A stretch of 64,000 bases of DNA from Parapristionchus giblindavisi (lineage: Eukaryota > Nematoda > Chromadorea > Rhabditida > Diplogasteridae), in the NCBI GenBank assembly GCA_943737045.1, contig CALSFV010000105.1, positions 166,001 through 230,000 of the forward strand, read 5' to 3'. Below the pieces are notes generated by a model. It worked only from the letters and a program-made list of their open reading frames with translations. It did no database searches and had not been told where the DNA came from. A program made the position numbers and the translations under genes. Positions 35,322 to 45,348 of this stretch are shown in pieces (the first letter of the stretch is position 1; the number at the start of each line of letters is the position of its first letter).

Positions 35322-36436
35322 GACGTTGAGGCGAGGTGCTGTCGCACATTTCGCGTGCCGAGTGCCATTACTCTGCGAACAAGGAGAACGTGGACAGGTT
35401 GAAGCGAGTGGCGGGACATTTGATCGAACAGAGGTATACGGTAGTGAGGAGGCCAATCGATATTGATAGACAGTGGATACTGTAGGCATGATGAAACATG
35501 TTCTGACTGGCTCACTGCAAAAAAACGGGTCAATTTAGCTGATTCGGCGACAAAGACGCGAAAAATAAGCAATTTCATCGAGTTCTTCAAATGCGAGTTG
35601 AACAAAAATGTATGAACATGTTTGCTTGCGTACAGTAACTGATTGATTTCCATTGAATATTGCATTATTGATTTTTTCATTCTTGTATTTTCTATTATTG
35701 ATTGATTGTCGATGCAGGTCCCTGTATCCGCTCGATCCGGCGGGTATCTCAGTCTCACGAGAGGGCATCATTAATCAGTGCACGCTCACCACCACCCAAC
35801 CGCACATCATCGTAGCTCCCACTATCATGGCTCCCTTCGTCAAGGTGAGCGGCGAAGGCCAGACGGGTTTGGTATAGTGATCAATCAATAAATCAATTAA
35901 TATTGATCAAGGTGATTTTGTCGTGGTGGAGGGTTAGGAAAACATGAATTATAGGTATATTTCCTTTAGCTCTTGGGCACATTAGTTTTACAGAATCTTA
36001 CTCACCTGTATGAGATGAGATGGTTGTTACGTTATTTATCAAGGAGATAATAATAAGAATACTATTAATAATAATATTTATTCCTCATAATCCTAATAAT
36101 AGATAATTTATCAATTGAAGAGATTTTTTTACCCATTTGCAGTCCACCCTCGGCTGTATGGTGGCGAATCCTGGCACGATGTGTCGTAGCCTCTCGGCGG
36201 GTACGGTGCTCAAGATGCGACTGGCACTGTCCGAGGTAATCGATACATAAGGAGTACTGTAACAAGTGATTCTTGTTATGACATATTGTTGTGGCATTGA
36301 TTTTAATATCTTAATATTAATAACATTTTTTTAAATTTAATTTTAATATTTGATTTTAATATCGATTTTTCAGATTCCCGATAACGGAACGAGTGATATG
36401 AGCAATTACACTCATATCAATATTGCCCGTATTTAA
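28951..36436 (+). CDS. div-1: DNA polymerase alpha subunit B (POLA2 / DIV-1)
   Basis: Regulatory B subunit of the nuclear DNA polymerase alpha-primase complex, needed to start replication. Nineteen exons: 28951-29044, 29393-29514, 29874-30011, 30525-30589, 30900-30948, 31352-31402, 31583-31667, 31917-32017, 32821-32928, 33129-33173, 33286-33388, 33452-33570, 33836-33948, 34031-34136, 34484-34550, 35331-35433, 35718-35844, 36143-36235, 36374-36436. All phases join, giving 583 aa, close to the family's usual length. The N-terminal helical part (residues about 1-72) is followed by a linker with TPCSPR, a likely CDK site; then an OB fold with CFFPGEMVVLRGVNKSGR; then the inactive phosphoesterase domain with IWIASGPFTP, NVLVLVGPLVD, FFVPSSRDS, HIIVAPTIMAPFVK and CMVANPGTMCRSLSAGT, as in animal POLA2. 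Start chosen at the first ATG that joins exon 2 in phase. The exon 6 acceptor is AAG. Introns hold many small transposons. Polyadenylation signal at 36542. Confidence 0.93.
29838..29868. repeat. (TTA)n tract at a 3' splice site
   Basis: An ATT trinucleotide tract runs to within a few bases of the exon 3 acceptor of POLA2 (exon from 29874). Similar tracts sit before exon 9 (32788-32817), exon 16 (35262-35321) and its duplicate (37379-37438), where they replace the usual polypyrimidine tract. Confidence 0.85.
30080..30272. mobile_element. CATA-end MITE, type G1
   Basis: Ends CATAGGTGGGC and GCCCACCTATG; GTGTAAGG is duplicated directly at both flanks (30072-30079, 30273-30280). The interior has repeated GCGCACAGCC/GCGCATAGC blocks. 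A sister copy in the same orientation is at 47705-47903. In POLA2 intron 3. Confidence 0.9.
31095..31262. mobile_element. CATA-end MITE, type G3
   Basis: Ends CATACGTGGGC and GCCCACGTATG; 8-bp duplication GTTGCTAC (31087-31094, 31263-31270). Interior has CATTGCCGCT and an AAAATCGGGGG run. Inverted sister copy at 49581-49777. In POLA2 intron 5. Confidence 0.92.
31713..31907. mobile_element. CATA-end MITE, type G5 (CCATACCCTCGC)
   Basis: Inverted ends around CCATACCCTCGCAGTGCGAG and GTCGAGGGTACCGAAAATG, with GACCCACTATATAAGG inside. Related to 34838-35026. Its right end (GTATG) lies only about 10 bases before the acceptor of POLA2 exon 8, so the element supplies the 3' end of the intron. Confidence 0.65.
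32412..32599. mobile_element. CATA-end MITE, type G2
   Basis: Ends CATACATGGGCG and CGCCCATGTATG; flanks GATGAAAT and GATGAAAC are an 8-bp duplication with one change. Interior contains CATCCGAACGAAAAATGG. Inverted sister copy at 49574-49968. In POLA2 intron 8. Confidence 0.88.
34244..34424. mobile_element. CATA-end MITE, type G6, with empty site in the tandem copy
   Basis: Ends CATACATTTTCG and GAAAATGTATG; flanks GTATCGAC/GTATCGAG. The duplicated intron near 37061-37068 reads GTATCGACAGTAAAC with no insertion, so the empty site is visible in this same window. Confidence 0.9.
34575..34652. mobile_element. CATA-end MITE, type G4 (78 bp)
   Basis: Ends CATAGGTCGAATAGCTATG and CATACTTTTCGACCTATG with a AAAATCCGGTCAGG centre. 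Flanks match at six of eight bases. Sisters at 39697-39799 and 49243-49528. In POLA2 intron 15. Confidence 0.8.
34838..35026. mobile_element. CATA-end MITE, type G5
   Basis: Ends CATACATTGTCGGTACCCTC and GAGGGTATGGCAATGTATG. The interior has two TATATAGTGGGTCAAT blocks, as in the copy at 31713-31907. No clear 8-bp duplication, because the left flank is an ATT microsatellite. Confidence 0.75.
35256..35322. repeat. (ATT)n microsatellite before POLA2 exon 16
   Basis: About 20 ATT units end nine bases before the acceptor of exon 16. The tandem copy has a similar tract at 37379-37438. Apparent ORFs of poly-isoleucine through here are artefacts of the repeat. Confidence 0.95.
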
Positions 36437-36541
36437 GATACAATTGTTGACTGTACTTCTCCATTGTTTTACCGATCGACACATTCCTATTTTGACTAAC
36501 TTTCCCATATCTTGTATAAGCGTTACATATCTGTGATTTGC

Positions 36542-36547
36542 AATAAA
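36542..36547 (+). terminator. POLA2 polyadenylation signal
   Basis: AATAAA 106 bases after the stop codon, followed by GTGGTTTTAAG. The same signal is preserved in the duplicated 3' end at 42623-42628. Confidence 0.75.
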
Positions 36548-36947
36548 GTGGTTTTAAGTATAATAAACTCGATTTATATCACAAATGCAAAATTATTAAC
36601 TATGAGCAATCGGCAATTATTATGAGCAAAGGTGATCAGTAATGTACAACTATGATACTCGATGAATACTAGATAGATAGCTACTAGTATACAAGTAGTA
36701 CTAATAGAAATACTAGCTGTGATGCCAAATACTGGTAAATAGTTACTATTATGCCAGTAGTACTAGTAGATATACTAGTAGTGATACCAGTCGTCATTCC
36801 GGTCTTCCCCCGTGCCACCTTCCTCGATGATGATATCAAGAGCAACGAGGTACGGTAGTTCACTCGGGGCAGACTCATGATTTGCTCTTTTTTTAAATTG
36901 AAAGCTATGCGCGCTAATGTATCCCACATAGCTGCAGAGAACAGTTA

Positions 36948-37056
36948 TGCATCGTTACATTTGCCTTACGTGCCTACGCCGTAACCTCCTCCGCCACGTG
37001 TCCGACTAGGCGGAGGGGGTTACGGCGTAGGCACGTAAGCCAAATGTAACGGTGCA
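36948..37056. mobile_element. Fold-back MITE, family F3 (3-bp TTA duplication)
   Basis: Ends TGCATCGTTACATTTGCC and CAAATGTAACGGTGCA, with long inner stem CGTGCCTACGCCGTAACC. TTA flanks both sides. The undisturbed site is visible in the original POLA2 intron near 34230, so it landed after the tandem duplication. TIR plus TTA duplication fits PIF/Harbinger-type MITEs (inference). Confidence 0.88.
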
Positions 37057-37365
37057 TTACTGTATCGACAGTAAACTGCTAGTTAACTGGGTCAGATTCA
37101 TGATCGCTGACTGTTCTTAGGTGGTCGACATTGTATCGGATCCGTTCGTATTCACAATTGGAGGAGCCGAGATTGCGGTTACTGCTAGTGAGTTTTAATA
37201 AACTCTGGTTGCTAATCTAATCATATTCATGAAATGCTCATGGGATTTGTGTGGTGTGTGCAACACGAATGTGCTAGGCTGACGTGGATTGTCTGCTCAT
37301 CAGTAATTCTTGTCATGGGTGGACTGGGAATGTCCCATGTGATGGTGGGTGGGTGGTGAATAATG

Positions 37366-37424
<59 letters not shown>

Positions 37425-37683
37425 TTTATTTTTATTATGTCAATTAGTTCTAACGTTGAGGTGAGGTGCTGTCGCACATTTCGCGTGCCGAATGCCACTA
37501 CTCTGCGAACAAGGAGAACGTGGACAGGTTGAAGCGAGTGGCGGGACATTTGATCGAGCAGAGGTATACAGTAGTGAGGAGACCAATCGATATTGATAGC
37601 CAGTGGATACTGTAGGCACGATGAAACATGTTTATTTGAGTACTGTAACTGATTGATTTCGATTGAATAGTATGGCTATTGTA

Positions 37684-39015
37684 CAGGGTGCGGCAGAATT
37701 ATGGAAACATGACCTCCTGCTTTTATCAGTGGTTTTTCATCGTTTTGTGCGTTTCCCCGGCGCTCTCGAAATAATTTCATTGAAATTCACCATTATGAGC
37801 ATCTCGTATCTGCGTTTGGCACTGGTTGCTTTTCATTCAGCGAAATGGCACGTCCTAGAATAGATGCCTGTCCTTCTGGCTCTCACTGCGTCGGCGGAAC
37901 ACTTGGTGGCGCTTTCTCTGATAAGACGCTGTTCACAGTGGAACAATCGAGCAACCCCCAAAACGATAGGATATTGTTAGAGGACTCCTATGAAGTGGAT
38001 GAGAGTTGATTCGAGGCTCTCTTTCTCGGAAAGTCATGGTCTGGGCTGACATCTGTGCAATGGGCAGGAATCTCCTGGTTTTCGTCGATCCTGGAACCAA
38101 GTGGAACTAGGATAACAACCTGTAAGAGATCCAAATGGAGTATCTGGGCCCCGCGGTCAAGCGTTACTTTGGGAACCTGCATTGGAGCTTAAAGAAAGAT
38201 TCGGCACCGCCTCACAAGGCAAAAATTGTGAATGCCTGGCTAATGGCGCACTAAAAAATAGTGGAAAACGGAAAATGGCGACTTTCCAGGGTCTAAAAAA
38301 GCACCTGGAAACTCGAAAATTTGAATTCGCGGGCGCGAAAAAAGGTGCGGGAATTCAAATTCTGGCAATCCAAATGCGGTTTTCTGCGGTTTAAAAAGGA
38401 TGTTAAGTAGGAATTCAAGTTCCTACGCTTCATAAAGGTCGAAAAATGAAATTTCGGCTTTATATAAGTTTTATAACCGCAGAAAATCGCAGCTAGAAAG
38501 TCAGAATTTGAATTCCCGCGCCTTATTCGCGCCCGCGAATTCAAATTTCGACTTTCCATTTTCGGTTTTCCAGTGTACTTTTTTAGACCCCGGAAAGTCG
38601 CCATTTTCCGTTTTCCACTATTTTTTAGTGCGCCATAAGACCCCGTTTTCACTCCTTCACCCGCTACTCGGAATGGCCTCCTACTCTCCCGATCTCAACC
38701 CCCTCGACCATTTTGTGTGATCAGTTCTTGAGAGCAATACCTGTGCTCGTCCCAACTCGAATCTAGAGTCGCTCAAGAAGGCCCTTCTCCGGGAATGGGA
38801 AAGAATCGACCAAAAATACCCTTCCGCCACCGTCGTTTTCACCAATACCGTTTGAAGCTAGTTATTGATGCGAAAGGAGGCAGAAGTAAGAAGTTAACAC
38901 AGATTATTGTTGATATGATAGCTGTTGATAAAATATTATATGTTGAACGGATTTGCTCAATACATGTGATCAGGGGAGATCAAAGATCGTGTTTCCATAA
39001 TTCTGCCGCACCCTG
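37684..39015 (+). mobile_element. Mariner-family element, broken transposase
   Basis: TA-flanked ends CAGGGTGCGGCAGAATTATG and CATAATTCTGCCGCACCCTG. Plus-strand frames give mariner transposase pieces: SDKTLFTVEQ, LVFVDPG, DSAPPHKAKIVNAWL and, after an insertion, YSPDLNPLDHFV. The SPDLNPLD block is the usual region of the third catalytic aspartate. Frameshifts, stops and an internal MITE (38245-38634) disable it. It lies in the intron between exons 16' and 17' of the duplicated POLA2 end. Confidence 0.88.
38245..38634. mobile_element. MITE nested in the mariner
   Basis: Ends GGCGCACTAAAAAATAGTGG and CCACTATTTTTTAGTGCGCC are perfect inverted repeats; inverted similarity continues for about 150 bases with AAAACGGAAAATGGCGACTT and GGGCGCGAA blocks, leaving a short loop. 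It splits the mariner transposase just after the NAWL residues. Confidence 0.9.
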
Positions 39016-39045
39016 TATTATTGATTTTTCATTATTAGCTGGGAT

Positions 39046-39273
39046 CATACATTTTCGCCCCACCCACAATCTGTTGTTATTGCGAATTATAAACTGACCC
39101 GAAATTTGAACACAACTGAACCGATCTACATCTCAAGTACTCGAAACTGACCCGATCTGTGGTGATTCTTACTAATCTCGATCTCCCGCATATTCCTAGA
39201 TGGGTTTCGAGTCTCAAAACTGACCGCATCGACAAAAGTGCTCACTCACAATGTGGGTGCTCGAAAATGTATG
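39046..39273. mobile_element. CATA-end MITE, type G6
   Basis: Ends CATACATTTTCGCCCCACCC and GCTCGAAAATGTATG; perfect 8-bp duplication GCTGGGAT (39038-39045, 39274-39281). Interior repeats AAACTGACCC-type blocks. Inserted 30 bases from the mariner's right end. Confidence 0.92.
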
Positions 39274-39696
39274 GCTGGGATAGTCACGTTTGCCGCCAGT
39301 ATCAACAACGAAGCAAAGATGATTTTTAAAAATGGTTCCGTTATTGCTTATTAAGAAAAGTGCGCTCAACCGTTTCAAAGCATTTTGCGTGCAACTCGCG
39401 TTGTTGTTGATAGTTGCAGCAAACTTGAGCGATGATCCTAGTGTTGTATTTTAATATTATCGATTGTCGATTCAGGTCCCTGTATCCCCTCGATCCGGCG
39501 GGCATCTCCGTCTCACGAGAGGGCATCATTGATCAGTACACGCTCACCACCACCCAACCACACATCATCGTAGCTCCCACAATCATGGCGCCCTTCGTCA
39601 AGGTGAGCGGTCAAGGCCAGACGGGTTTGGTCGATGGTCTAGTGATCAATCTATAAATTGATAAAAATTGATCACGGTGAAAACGTAAGTTATCGA

Positions 39697-39799
39697 CATA
39701 GGTCGAAAAGTACGTTACAAACTACGAAGCTTGGCAACGTTTTCGATTTTTTTTGAAATCCTGACCGCTTTTTGGAAATACATTACTGTTCGACCTATG
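39697..39799. mobile_element. CATA-end MITE, type G4
   Basis: Ends CATAGGTCGAAAAGTACGTT and CTGTTCGACCTATG with perfect 8-bp duplication GTTATCGA (39689-39696, 39800-39807). In the intron between duplicated exons 17' and 18'. The original POLA2 intron lacks it. Confidence 0.92.
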
Positions 39800-40186
39800 G
39801 TTATCGACTAGGTCTATTTACTTTAGATCTTGGATATAGATGAGTCTTACGGTATCTAGATAAGACTTACGGTAGCTATACGTTTGTTTTTGTTTTGTTA
39901 TATGGTTGATTGTTACTTATCAAGGAGATAATGTGTCAATTGAAGCGTTTACCCATTTGCAGTCCACCCTCGGCTGTATGGTGGCCAATCCTGGCACGAT
40001 GTGTCGTAGCCTCTCGGCGGGTACGGTGCTCAAGATGCGACTGGCACTGTCTGAGGTAATCGATACACAAGGAGTACTGTAACTAGTGACTGTTGTTATG
40101 ACATATTGTTGTGGCATTGATTTTAATATCTTAATATTAAAAAAAATTTTAAATTTAATTTTAATTTTTTACATTTTACATTTAAA

Positions 40187-42413
40187 CACTTTATCGAGAT
40201 CAACTAAGCGGTGGGTCACCGGATCTGTAGTGACATGATATGGTTCCATTGATCCATGTTTCTGGCAACGTTCATAAAGCCTGGCCCGACTATCTTCACA
40301 AATTCATCCTTCCATCTCAATTCGGGTCTTCCCCCTTGATCGCTTTGGCCCTTGTGGGTGCCATTCTAACACTCTTCTCGACCATCTGTCAGGATCAAGT
40401 GAAGATAAGCGGGCAGCCCATCGCCACCGTCTCAATCTGTAGCACTGGACGAAGTCCGTCAGCCCGGTCCGTGCTCTCACCCAGTCATTCGTCTTTTTAT
40501 CGAGTAATGATATTCCTAACATGCAACGCTCTAGTCTGCGCTGCGCCACAGCGATTTTATTTTCTTGGCGAGAGGTCAAACACCAGGTTTCTGAAGCATA
40601 CATCATAGCAGGTAGTACTGTTCCCTCAAACAAACGTTTTTTATTTTGCATTGGAATGCGGCGATTAGAGAAAAAAGCTCTATATTGATTAAAAGAGAAG
40701 ATAGCAGCCCTTATTCTTCTATCTATTTCCCCATTGAATCTCCCATTATCCAATGTTACCTCCTGCCCCAAGTAGACGCATTTTTGAACTATTTTAACTT
40801 TATTTCCCCCAACGACAACGTCTCTTCTACCAGGATTAGACGCCATCGCAAAAGTTTTTGACCCATTAATGCTCAAACCCACTTTACTCAGAGCCCCTTC
40901 TAGTTGATGGACCATTACCTGAACTTGCCTACTATCATGACTTATCAAAACTGCATCGTCGGCGAAAAGAATGTGAGAAAGAGAGCTTCCATTTATATTT
41001 ATTCCCTTCCTCGACCAATCAAGTGAACTAAAAGCCTCATCCAGGGCTGCAGTGAAGAGACGAGGAGATAAACAATCACCTTGCCTTACTCCGCGACCTA
41101 CTCGAATAGGGTACTCTTCCCCATTTATAACAATATTATTATTAGAATTAGCACCTAATTGATAAAGAAAAGAAACAAATTGTGGATGAATTCCTTGTGT
41201 TTGTAATGATTCTAATACCGATTTTGTGTTGATAGAGTCGAAAGCCTTAGCAATATCCAGGAACAGCAAGTAAATTGGCAAATTATATTCCCTACAGTTA
41301 GATATGACACTATTTAATGTAAAAATTGCATCTAAAGTTGAATAAGCAGACCTAAAACCCATTTGATTTGGACTGCGTACCGTATCTAAAACCGAAGCGG
41401 CTCTGCGATTAAGTATACCGGTTAGCGCTTTCTGCATGACAGGCAATAAAGTTATGGGTCTGAAATTCCTAACATTAGCATTGTCTCCCGATTTTGGCAA
41501 AAGAATTGTTCTACCATCCCCAAAACCCTTTGGAATTTTCCCCGTAAGACACTCATTAAAAATATTTGTGATTATTGGTGCGAGCAAATTTGATCCCAAT
41601 CTTAACATTTCCCCAGTAACCCCATCTTTCCCTGGTGCTTTACCCGATTTGAATCCACTTAATCATTAAGTCTTAATGTAACCCTGACTTCCTCAACCGT
41701 TAAAGGTAACCACTCATCTTCCACTTTCCTCACAATATATCCAGCCCCACCATCTCCCTCATATAATTCGTTATAAAACTCCTGGAAAACCGAAGCAATT
41801 TGATCATTCCCTGAGACCATTACACCGTCTGAACGCCTTATTTTAGATACTAGCTTTTTTCCCACCCCTTCCGAATCCTTTGCTTTTTTCCAGCTTCTAC
41901 CTCTCTCAATGGCATTATTGACCACGTCTATCAGTCTCCGCTCTCTGTCTTCTCTCCAACTTTGTCTAAGCAGCCTATTAGTCAGTACCCAATCTACATG
42001 TGCCGTTCCCCCGCCTGTCCTTTTTAGATTACATCTTTTCTTGATAAGCGCAAGCGTCTTAGGGGAAATTCTCCTTGAAGCTACTCTTCTTATCTTAGCG
42101 TCATTCGCAGCATGATTAATAGCGTGAACTATCTCATCATACGTCAGGTTTGCATTACCATTCAATTCGCGCTCAAGTGAACCCTCAAAGACCTGCCGAT
42201 CCATCTTGAAAGATTGCGCTCCTTTAAATTGCTTACGAATATGCGTCAGATAATTTATTTTGACCACTAACAAGCGGTGGTCAGAAACAAAATGAAATCT
42301 ATTAATTGTTGTAACATCTTTCACACCCAAAGATTTGGAATAAAGCGCATAATCAATTTCATTCCTAACCAATCCATTTGGTCCTACCCAGGTGAATTTA
42401 CGACCCTCCCTTT
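40187..42413 (-). mobile_element. RTE-like LINE, 5'-truncated, reverse transcriptase
   Basis: Two - strand open frames, 42372-41659 and 41608-40304, separated by a frameshift near 41630. The first begins in the end of an AP-endonuclease domain (NEIDYALYS, VSDHRLLVV) and runs into the linker. The second is a reverse transcriptase: NFRPITLLPVMQKALTGIL, GFRSAYSTLDAI, LLFLDIAKAFDS, GRGVRQGDCLSPRLFTAALD and ILFADDAVL, where FADD is the catalytic box, then the C-terminal RRRLERCMLG-like region found in RTE elements. It ends near 40190 in A/T-rich sequence. It sits in the last intron of the duplicated POLA2 end and is absent from the original. Confidence 0.9.
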
Positions 42414-42938
42414 TTTTAAATTTTTAATATTTGATTTTAATATCGATTTTTCAGATTCCCGATAACGGAACGAGTGATATGAGCAATTACACTCATATCA
42501 ATGTTGCCCGTATTTAAGATACAATTGTTTACTGTACTTTTCCATTGTTTTATCGATCGATACATTCCTATTTTGACTATCTTTCCCATATCTTGTATAA
42601 GCGTTACATATCTGTGATTTGCAATAAAGTGGTTTTAAGTATAATAAACTCGATTTATATCACAAATGCAAAATTATTAACTATGAGCAATCGGCAATTA
42701 TTATGAGCAAAGGTGATCAGAAATGTACAACTATGATACTCGATGAATACTAGATAGATAGCTACTAGTATACAAGTAGTACTAATAGAAATACTAGCTG
42801 TGATGCCAAATACTGGTAAATAGTTACTATTATGCCAGTAGTACTAGTAGATATACTAGTAGTGATACCAGATACTAGTAGTGAGAGGAGCTAGATAGGA
42901 AACACTGACTATGAGCAAAGGTGAGCATAAATCTACAA

Positions 42939-45348
42939 CTATGATAGTCGATGAATAACTAAATACAATAATGTGAGCGTAGCTAGCGAAGAAACGATCA
43001 CTGTAGGTGAAAAGATGGAAAACGAAGATTCTTGAAGGGTAGACTCTTTCTCACTCCGAAGATCCATTTCGTACTGCAGCAACTGCAGCATGAATCCCTG
43101 ATTAGGCCGGATTCCTGAACGGAATACAGTATTGCACAAAAGCTACCGTAACCTAGATACAGTAACCCAGCCATCACCATTACGTACCTGGACGCACTCG
43201 TTTGATCGTGGTCAGTGCCCTTTCCAAGGACTGATTCTCAAACGTCATGAGATAGGCGAGACAAATAGTCGCGGCTCGTGAAATGCCCGCGTTGCAGTGA
43301 ACAAAGACCTGATTACGGGAGATTACGGTATACGGTAGACGGATAATCGATAATTAGTGTATAATCCACCATATAAACGAGACGAGAACATATCAAGAAA
43401 TATTGTAATTGCGTAAGATATGTTGTGGGAGAGTGAATCAATAATCACCAACCCTATTTCCACTACTGATAGCCTCGTGAATGAATGAGAGAGCGGCAGG
43501 GAAGCAGCCGACGATTTGCTGGAATTACTGTAGCTAATCACAAATATGACCGACCGGACTACCGTACTCTCAAGCAGATAATAATCCTACAGTAACCTTA
43601 CCACAGTGGGATCATCTCGGAGATCGAGTTCGAGATAGACGAAGTTCTTCGGGAAGAGACACTTGACGCGTGTGGCACAGTTGACGATATGGGTGATGCC
43701 GGCTCCTTTGAGCAGTGAGAAGTCCGCAGCGACGTCTTGACTACCTGTGATAGAATATCGATTGAATACGGTAGATCAATGTTGATTTCAAAATGTTAAA
43801 TGAAGTTGTATTGGCTAATTGAGTATATAATTGCCAATTGAAATAGGCGAAAAGCATTATACAAAAATGGAGTGCCTTGAATTATCAGATTGTAGAATAT
43901 CGATTGGTAGATCATTGATAATTTTAAATAATGAGTTGATGAATTTAGGTTACGGTAAAAGATGTCAATACCTAAATACAATCCATTGATGATATGGGCC
44001 AACTGTAGATCAGGTTTGAGATCGATAACGTATCCGGCTCGACGAGCGTGTTCGACCTTCTTCTGTCGACGACGGGATACGGTAGAACCATCCGCGGGTA
44101 CGGTATCGTCGTTATTGGGGGACGAAGATGACTGGAAAAAATATAATAAATGAAGTTGCACAATTATGTGTGACATGCACTATAAAATATAAGTTTTAAG
44201 ATGTGAACTTTAAAAAAAATTAATTGTGCTTCATGGTGTTTCGGCCGCTACGTCTAGACACCAAAGGTTGAATATCGACATGGATATCATAGAGTGAACG
44301 TCCTCAAGAACTACTATTTGATGTTGGATAGGAATAAAAGACATATAGCAGAGGAAGCTATATACTATTTAAAACATTTTCGTAATGTAACTCAGTGCGG
44401 GTTCTACATGGCCAAACCTTTTGAGTAGAGAAGGTTCACTGCCTAAAGCCAAATAATCGAAACCGTGGATCTTACACTACCATGAACGTATTTATTACAC
44501 TAATACATAGTTCATTGACATTTCATTAATGATATTTCATATTATAATAGTTCAATTATTAATGAACTCAAGTCACGAACCTCGGGGACATCCACAAAAG
44601 TACCATCGTTGGCTCGTCTTTCTGTGATGACCCGACCATCTTCTAGTGTCCTCCTGCAAAAATCTAAGTCACCAAAGATAAAAACATATAAATTAACATC
44701 ACAGCACGCGTATAATTAAGCTAATTACGCATTAGATAACAGCTATTGCTCGATGATTCGGTTGTAAAGAGAGAGAAAGATACAAACGCATGCTACAACT
44801 GACTCAATGTCGACTTTGCGAAGCCGTAACCTAGCCTTTGCGATGCTATCGAGTTGGACCATCTCAATAGTTCAATCAATAAATAGATAAACATTATTTT
44901 ATAATAAAATCAGCTAAAAAAATTTCTATCGCAAACTGAAACGGCTTGGCATTTTGCCAGGATTCCACTGGCATTTTGCCAAATCCTTTTGATGTGCATG
45001 ACAGCGAAATTTAAACGTCCTTTTCCGTGCGTTGCGGTTCTTTGCGAAATGGTGGGAAATGTTCGCAACTTTTTCAAACCCGTTTTCGCGCATCTATTGC
45101 CATAGGATAGGAAATGGTTGCAATGTTTACGTGCACTACACCTCCTGCCTCTTAGACTAATAGTTTACCTGTGAAAAGAAACATTTCTGTTGCGAATTAC
45201 GAGGACAATTGTACTTTAAAAATTCGCATACCTGTTTCAGTATCTCGTTTGCCGTTTCCGCACTGATCAAATTGCTTTCATGAGTCATATGCGACCAGTC
45301 TAGATTACACCGTCTGTTTTCTATAGTCATTGGTGTTTTGTTTCGCAT
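42939..45348 (-). CDS. Dual-specificity protein phosphatase, DUSP19-like, with C-terminal hydrophobic tail
   Basis: Exons in transcription order: 45348-45232 (possible, ATG at 45348), 44653-44581, 44131-43972, 43744-43602, 43518-43453, 43308-43188, 43114-42939 (stop 42941-42939). The catalytic loop VHCNAGISRAATICLAYLM carries the Cys nucleophile and Arg of the HCxxGxxR signature; LDLRDDPTV holds the likely general-acid Asp; DLQLAHIINGLYLGSQDVAA and IRPNQGFMLQLLQYE match DUSP19-type enzymes, which act on MAP-kinase pathways. After the domain comes TVIVSSLATLTLLYLVIHRL, a single hydrophobic stretch ending seven codons or fewer before the stop, suggesting a tail anchor. The first exon does not join the second in phase: RTLEDGRVITERR needs a two-base carry-over, so the real N-terminus is unresolved. 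The 3' end is 68 bases from the POLA2 duplication edge. Confidence 0.82.
43971..44131 (-). other. Basic linker exon of the DUSP gene
   Basis: This exon encodes a serine-rich stretch (SSSSPNNDDTVPADG) and a basic cluster (SRRRQKKVEHARR) before the start of the catalytic fold. The basic cluster could be a docking site or nuclear signal; mammalian DUSP19 lacks an obvious equivalent, as far as I recall. Confidence 0.5.
44132..44580. other. DUSP intron with GTCTAGACACCA repeat fragment
   Basis: Contains TGTGCTTCATGGTG and CTACGTCTAGACACCA, which recur near 62,055-62,085. No exon is seen; the short + strand ORF opposite the neighbouring exon is a shadow. Confidence 0.5.

Larger units (their letters stand above)
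36792..42871 (+). pseudogene. Tandem partial POLA2 copy: exons 14 (part) to 19, all open
   Basis: A second copy of 34079-36790 follows immediately. It begins inside exon 14 (CGTCATTCCGGTCTTCCC) and ends at AGTAGTGATACCAG. Exons 15' 37121-37187, 16' 37461-37563, 17' 39476-39602, 18' 39963-40055 and 19' 42455-42517 keep their splice sites, lengths and reading frame to the stop. Over these 453 bases I count 17 differences from the originals: 14 synonymous and three replacements (N to D and C to Y in exon 17, I to V in exon 19). There is no upstream half, so it cannot make a whole subunit alone; it could supply alternative 3' exons to POLA2 transcripts. Introns were enlarged by an F3 MITE, a mariner, two CATA-end MITEs and an RTE LINE. 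Called pseudogene only for lack of its own 5' end. Confidence 0.85.

Noticed and set aside
42909..42955. Separate short gene shared between POLA2 flank and DUSP 3' end
   Set aside because: The shared words are too short and carry stops; better explained as a duplicated stub of the DUSP gene end.
45157..45231. Extension of the first DUSP exon through 45157
   Set aside because: A GTATGCG donor follows codon 39 and the downstream codons have no similarity to DUSPs; even so, the junction to exon 2 is out of phase and is left open.
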